A stretch of DNA of 32,913 bases from CAG-390 sp045633005 (GTDB taxonomy: Bacteria; Bacillota; Clostridia; Oscillospirales; CAG-272): contig JAZQXT010000044.1 in assembly GCA_045633005.1 (NCBI GenBank), positions 1-32,913 on the forward strand. Reading direction: 5' to 3'. Below the pieces are notes generated by a model. It saw only the letters and a program-made list of their open reading frames with translations, ran no database searches and was not told the DNA's origin. How positions within the stretch are numbered: position 1 is the stretch's first letter; each line of letters starts with the position of its first letter. The position numbers were made by a program, and so were the translations under genes. Shown piece after piece: positions 30,407 to 32,913 of the stretch.

Positions 30407-30969
30407 ATAGCACTCTCCAAATCTCCTAAAAGTCGAGATAATGATTCTATTTCCATACCGTTTACGGTGTCGCCCGCGCCCACGATGACCTCTGCTCCGT
30501 TCTTGGGCTGTCGGCGTATCTCCATAGAAATCGGATTGACCAAAAGGATATGCCTTGGCGTTTTGATCTCCCATTCATCTCTGTATTTATATCTGAAATC
30601 GTATTGCGGCAAGCGGCGGGATCTGCCGTCGATAGGATACCGTATTGCCGAACCGTACGAGGAAAATCCGATAAAACGCCTGATAAAATATTCTCCGGTT
30701 TCCTTGAATATCAATACGCTTCGCCGTCTTGGCATACCGAACAATTTTATGGCAAACACCTCGTTTGCGGTTTCTACATAAAGGTCGCATCTTGTCCCAC
30801 GCTTGCTCCCGAAAAACCAAAACGGATGCGCCGCGTGCATTTCGTAACCCTTTTCTCGGCAAAGCTTTTTGATCTTGCCCGCGCACGACAAACGCTTGAC
30901 AAAGCAACGGATATACGGAAATAATATGATAATAGCAACGATGCCTATAAGTGCATACAAAAATTTCAT
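30403..30969 (-). CDS. Single-helix membrane-anchored protein, function unknown
   Basis: A 188-residue protein with one hydrophobic N-terminal helix (about 4-20, LYALIGIVAIIILFPYI), then a cytosolic or external polar part. It is basic early (CFVKRLSCAGKIKKLCREKGYEM) and contains a likely beta-rich region (RCDLYVETANEVFAIKLFGMPRRRSVLIF and later PRHILLVNPISMEIRR). The positive charges just after the helix suggest the bulk faces the cytosol. I recognise no family. It is the first gene of the cassette with the two MutS-like ATPases, overlapping the second gene's start by 4 nt, and has its own promoter upstream. A membrane tether for the ATPases is a reasonable guess, no more. Confidence 0.75.
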   Translation of the reverse strand: MKFLYALIGIVAIIILFPYIRCFVKRLSCAGKIKKLCREKGYEMHAAHPFWFFGSKRGTRCDLYVETANEVFAIKLFGMPRRRSVLIFKETGEYFIRRFIGFSSYGSAIRYPIDGRSRRLPQYDFRYKYRDEWEIKTPRHILLVNPISMEIRRQPKNGAEVIVGAGDTVNGMEIESLSRLLGDLESAI

Positions 30970-31011
30970 TTATACATCCTTCTTTCGTCTCAGCGCTGCT
31001 TTTTCGTTTTT

Positions 31012-31040
31012 ATTATATCATAAATTTCTCTGATTGTAAA
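31012..31040 (-). promoter_or_regulatory. Promoter of the membrane protein/MutS-like cassette
   Basis: On the minus strand TTTACA (31035-31040) and TATAAT (31012-31017) are separated by 17 nt, with TGA before the -10 (extended -10). The start lies near 31005, about 36 nt before the ATG. The 17-base stretch around the -10 (31011-31027) recurs exactly before the sigma-like gene. Confidence 0.82.
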
Positions 31041-31085
31041 CATACAATAAAGATTAGTGCTATGGCTGTTTTCGATAAACACCGC

Positions 31086-31114
31086 CGCCGAGAGCGATTT
31101 TGTCGCTCTCGGCG
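31086..31114. repeat. Dispersed palindrome, copy 3 (after the sigma-like gene)
   Basis: CGCCGAGAGCGA (31086-31097), loop TTTTG, TCGCTCTCGGCG (31103-31114): a 12-bp perfect stem 9 nt past the stop of the sigma-like gene and upstream of the next cassette's promoter. The T-run on the minus strand is weak (GGTGTTTATC), so termination may be partial. Confidence 0.88.
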
Positions 31115-31123
31115 CTTTCTATT

Positions 31124-32749
31124 TTACTTTTCTACACTCATCCAACAACCTTCTGCTCCAATACCATCTTCGGGAGGTGTTAATACGCCTTTTTCGATAA
31201 GACATTCAACAACCGCATCGAGAATCGGCATACTCGCAAGGTTATTCGCCAATCTCCATTCTCCGAGGAGATAATCGGGAACAGATTTTTTGATAAGCTC
31301 TGCAACCTTTGCTGCAACAATTTCGGCATCGGCATCGAAATATCCATTCTGCAAAGCATTACTGATATCAAATAGCCTAGCTCTATCAGAAAGCGCATTT
31401 ACAAGAATTTTGGTATAAAGCATATCTCCGTCGCGATACAAATAGCCGCACTCAATAGCTTTTGCAGCGTGCTCCTTTTCTTTTTCGGAAAGCAGCGTAA
31501 TATCAAGACCTTCAATTGCGCGGAGCGCAAGTTGAATCTGCGGGTCTTTAGACACATTGAGTCCGCAGCTAAAGTGTTTTTTAATACGTGTGATGTAGAT
31601 ATTATCAAGATGAACATTAGAGAATCCGCACACGTTTTGCGCGTCAACGCCATCCCAACCACCGCCATAATACTTGCCGTTATCTACATATCCAAATACA
31701 CTAAACGGACGATCTGTTTTCTCAACGTCAGCAAAATGATTCTTCTTCAAAGCACACTCAACACAATAGGAGAAAGCATCTGCGATATTAAATATCTGTT
31801 GCCAAAGAATCAAATTCATATCTACTCTTTTATTAAGATATGGAAAAGCAAGATATTCGGATCTATGTTCTTCAATGTAGCTTGATATAGTTTCGCAAAT
31901 TTTTGGCAATTGTTCTGTATAAATTTCATTTGCTTTTTCGAACACATCCTTGTCAAGCAAAATGAAATTAAGTGCATATTTGCCGTTTTCCAAGCGACGA
32001 AGAAATCCGTACTTGCCGTTTTCTCCTTTGCGTAAAATTTCAAGTTCTTCTTCGACGTAAACCGTGGGAACGTTCAGTTCTTCTGCAATTTCGAACGCGC
32101 TCATTGGCTTCTTGTGGCAAAGCCACACAATATGATTTGAGAACATTCTCGTGCATACGTTTCGCGGATCTCCCCAAGCGGGACTTCCGGTTCCCCAAAT
32201 GACAAAATCGATTTTGTCAAGCGTAACGGGTTTATTATAATTATCAGCCATTTTTTCTACCTCTCTTTTGATTTTTTGCCTTGCTGAAAATAGTCTTTGA
32301 CGAACAGCGCCTTCACTTGTTCCTTGCTTCTTTGCTATCTGCGCAGTGCTAAGACCGTCTATGTAGAACATGATCATTACTTCTCGGTATGCTTTTGTCA
32401 GGAATGCTATTCTTCGATATACAGAGGTCAATAGTTCTTTAGTATCATCCGAATCTTCCTCTTCTGCAATTTCAAGTAGTATTTCTTCAAAATCGCCCTC
32501 ATAGATCATCTCCGTGTGTTTTCTGCGCTTGTTTGAAAAGTCAGCATAAACGTTACGCGCCACCCTCCAAATAAACGGATATACATTTTCTATCTCTCCG
32601 TCTGTTTGGGCGGCTTTTACAAGAGTATAAACTATGTCAGAGCAAAGCGCTTCAGCCTCGTAGCTGTCATTGGTCCTTGCATAACAAAAGTCAAATAGCT
32701 TATCAAGCAAGTTGTCGTCAAAATATTTTAGCAAGTCTTGTTTTTTCAT
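31124..32749 (-). CDS. Sigma-70-family (ECF-like) factor fused to a large C-terminal region
   Basis: The first 165 of 541 residues form an ECF-type sigma factor. Region 2 is at about 10-75 (EAEALCSDIVYTLVKAA then FIWRVARNVYADFSNKRR) and region 4 at about 105-165 (LTKAYREVMIMFYIDGLSTAQIA, KKQGTSEGAVRQRLFSARQKIKR). Ordinary ECF factors stop here at 160-200 residues. This protein continues with a winged-helix-like segment at about 205-262 (PMSAFEIAEELNVPTVYVEEELEILRK, then NGKYGFLRRLENGKYALN). A further 280 residues follow that I cannot assign, including FGYVDNGKYYGGGWDG near 352-367 and an Ala/Glu-rich helical end. No anti-sigma gene lies beside it, so the C-terminal part may be the sensor or autoinhibitor. 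A GGAGA site precedes the ATG. Its base composition looks more A+T-rich than the rest of the window. Confidence 0.85.
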   Translation of the reverse strand: MKKQDLLKYFDDNLLDKLFDFCYARTNDSYEAEALCSDIVYTLVKAAQTDGEIENVYPFIWRVARNVYADFSNKRRKHTEMIYEGDFEEILLEIAEEEDSDDTKELLTSVYRRIAFLTKAYREVMIMFYIDGLSTAQIAKKQGTSEGAVRQRLFSARQKIKREVEKMADNYNKPVTLDKIDFVIWGTGSPAWGDPRNVCTRMFSNHIVWLCHKKPMSAFEIAEELNVPTVYVEEELEILRKGENGKYGFLRRLENGKYALNFILLDKDVFEKANEIYTEQLPKICETISSYIEEHRSEYLAFPYLNKRVDMNLILWQQIFNIADAFSYCVECALKKNHFADVEKTDRPFSVFGYVDNGKYYGGGWDGVDAQNVCGFSNVHLDNIYITRIKKHFSCGLNVSKDPQIQLALRAIEGLDITLLSEKEKEHAAKAIECGYLYRDGDMLYTKILVNALSDRARLFDISNALQNGYFDADAEIVAAKVAELIKKSVPDYLLGEWRLANNLASMPILDAVVECLIEKGVLTPPEDGIGAEGCWMSVEK

Positions 32750-32828
32750 CTATTTCTCCAAGCGATTGATCAATGCTTTCACTTATATAGTCCGTGTATT
32801 GAGGGAAATGTTAGGTGGAATTAAAAAT

Positions 32829-32837
32829 ATTATATCA
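32829..32837 (-). promoter_or_regulatory. Extended -10 promoter of the sigma-like gene
   Basis: TGATATAAT on the minus strand is an extended -10. The -35 position (32852-32857) reads TAGATT, a weak match. The leader is about 75 nt and holds a 10-nt perfect palindrome ATTGATCAAT (32764-32773) shortly before the ribosome site, a possible operator. No other promoter is clear. Confidence 0.6.
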
Positions 32838-32865
32838 TAAATTTATAAATTAATCTATAACGAAT

Positions 32866-32896
32866 CCGCCGAGAGCGATTTTATCGCTCTCGGCGG
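32866..32896. repeat. Dispersed palindrome, copy 4 (right edge)
   Basis: CCGCCGAGAGCGA (32866-32878), loop TTTTA, TCGCTCTCGGCGG (32884-32896): a 13-bp perfect stem upstream of the sigma-like gene, close to the window edge. By analogy with the other copies it should mark the 3' end of the next gene to the right, which is not visible. Confidence 0.88.
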
Positions 32897-32913
32897 TGTG
32901 TTTATTTAGATAA

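Noticed and set aside
30407..30574. N-terminal extension of MutS-like ATPase B
   Set aside because: It lies wholly inside the upstream gene in another frame, is Arg/Gly-rich as antiphase DNA often is, and lacks a ribosome site.
27083..32896. The four palindromes as a CRISPR array or transposon ends
   Set aside because: Copies are kilobases apart with genes between them, no regular spacers, no cas genes or transposase, and no target duplications seen.
1..32913. tRNA or rRNA genes
   Set aside because: No cloverleaf with a T-loop GGTTCGAATCC-type block or conserved 16S/23S segment was seen on either strand.

Overview
The window looks like chromosomal DNA of an anaerobic, low-to-medium G+C Firmicute of class Clostridia. 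The evidence is the gene order nusB/xseA/xseB/ispA/tlyA/nadK/argR/recN, lysine and ZTP riboswitches with intrinsic terminators, TTGACA/TATAAT promoters that mostly carry a TGn extended -10, AGGAGG-type ribosome binding sites, a fused clostridial-type PurL, formate-tetrahydrofolate ligase, and a split PurH function. A gut or rumen Oscillospirales-like lineage is my best guess, from family resemblance only. No tRNA, rRNA, CRISPR array, transposase or phage gene is visible.

Layout, left to right; nearly everything is on the minus strand. (1) 1-1804: a lysine operon, dapA then dapB (cut by the left edge), behind a sigma-A-type promoter and a lysine riboswitch with a recognisable antiterminator/terminator switch. 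(2) 1835-14927: one purine/formate operon, purE-purF-purM-formate channel-purN-purO-purH(AICAR transformylase only)-purD-purL-fhs. It is headed by a strong promoter and a ZTP riboswitch whose 3' end overlaps a terminator, and it ends in a strong hairpin. (3) 14993-26553: a tightly packed run of twelve genes, nusB-Kae1-like-xseA-xseB-ispA-tlyA-nadK-argR-recN-argS-yebC-flippase, with overlaps or gaps under 40 nt, a promoter before nusB and a terminator after the flippase gene. (4) 26561-32913: a looser accessory part. It holds a small four-helix membrane protein gene (the only plus-strand gene), a small XRE regulator back-to-back with a promoter that seems to make only a ~50 nt hairpin RNA, a three-gene cassette (single-helix membrane protein plus two MutS-like ATPases), and a sigma-70-family factor fused to a large C-terminal region. 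Four copies of one palindrome (GCCGAGAG-YGA-TTTTR-TCGCTCTCGGC) punctuate only this part.

How the parts work together: ZTP (the Z-nucleotide triphosphate alarmone) rises when 10-formyl-THF is short, because AICAR then accumulates. The operon under the ZTP switch encodes both 10-formyl-THF-consuming steps (PurN, AICAR transformylase), the enzyme that makes 10-formyl-THF from formate (Fhs), and a probable formate channel, so the leader senses the shortage that the operon relieves. The PurF copy lacks the N-terminal catalytic cysteine of the glutaminase, which suggests it uses ammonia. The most original material is on the right: the twin MutS-like ATPases that both carry Asn-Glu instead of Asp-Glu at Walker B, the sigma-sensor fusion, and the promoter/hairpin unit opposite the XRE gene. 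All calls come from reading the sequence; no database search was possible.
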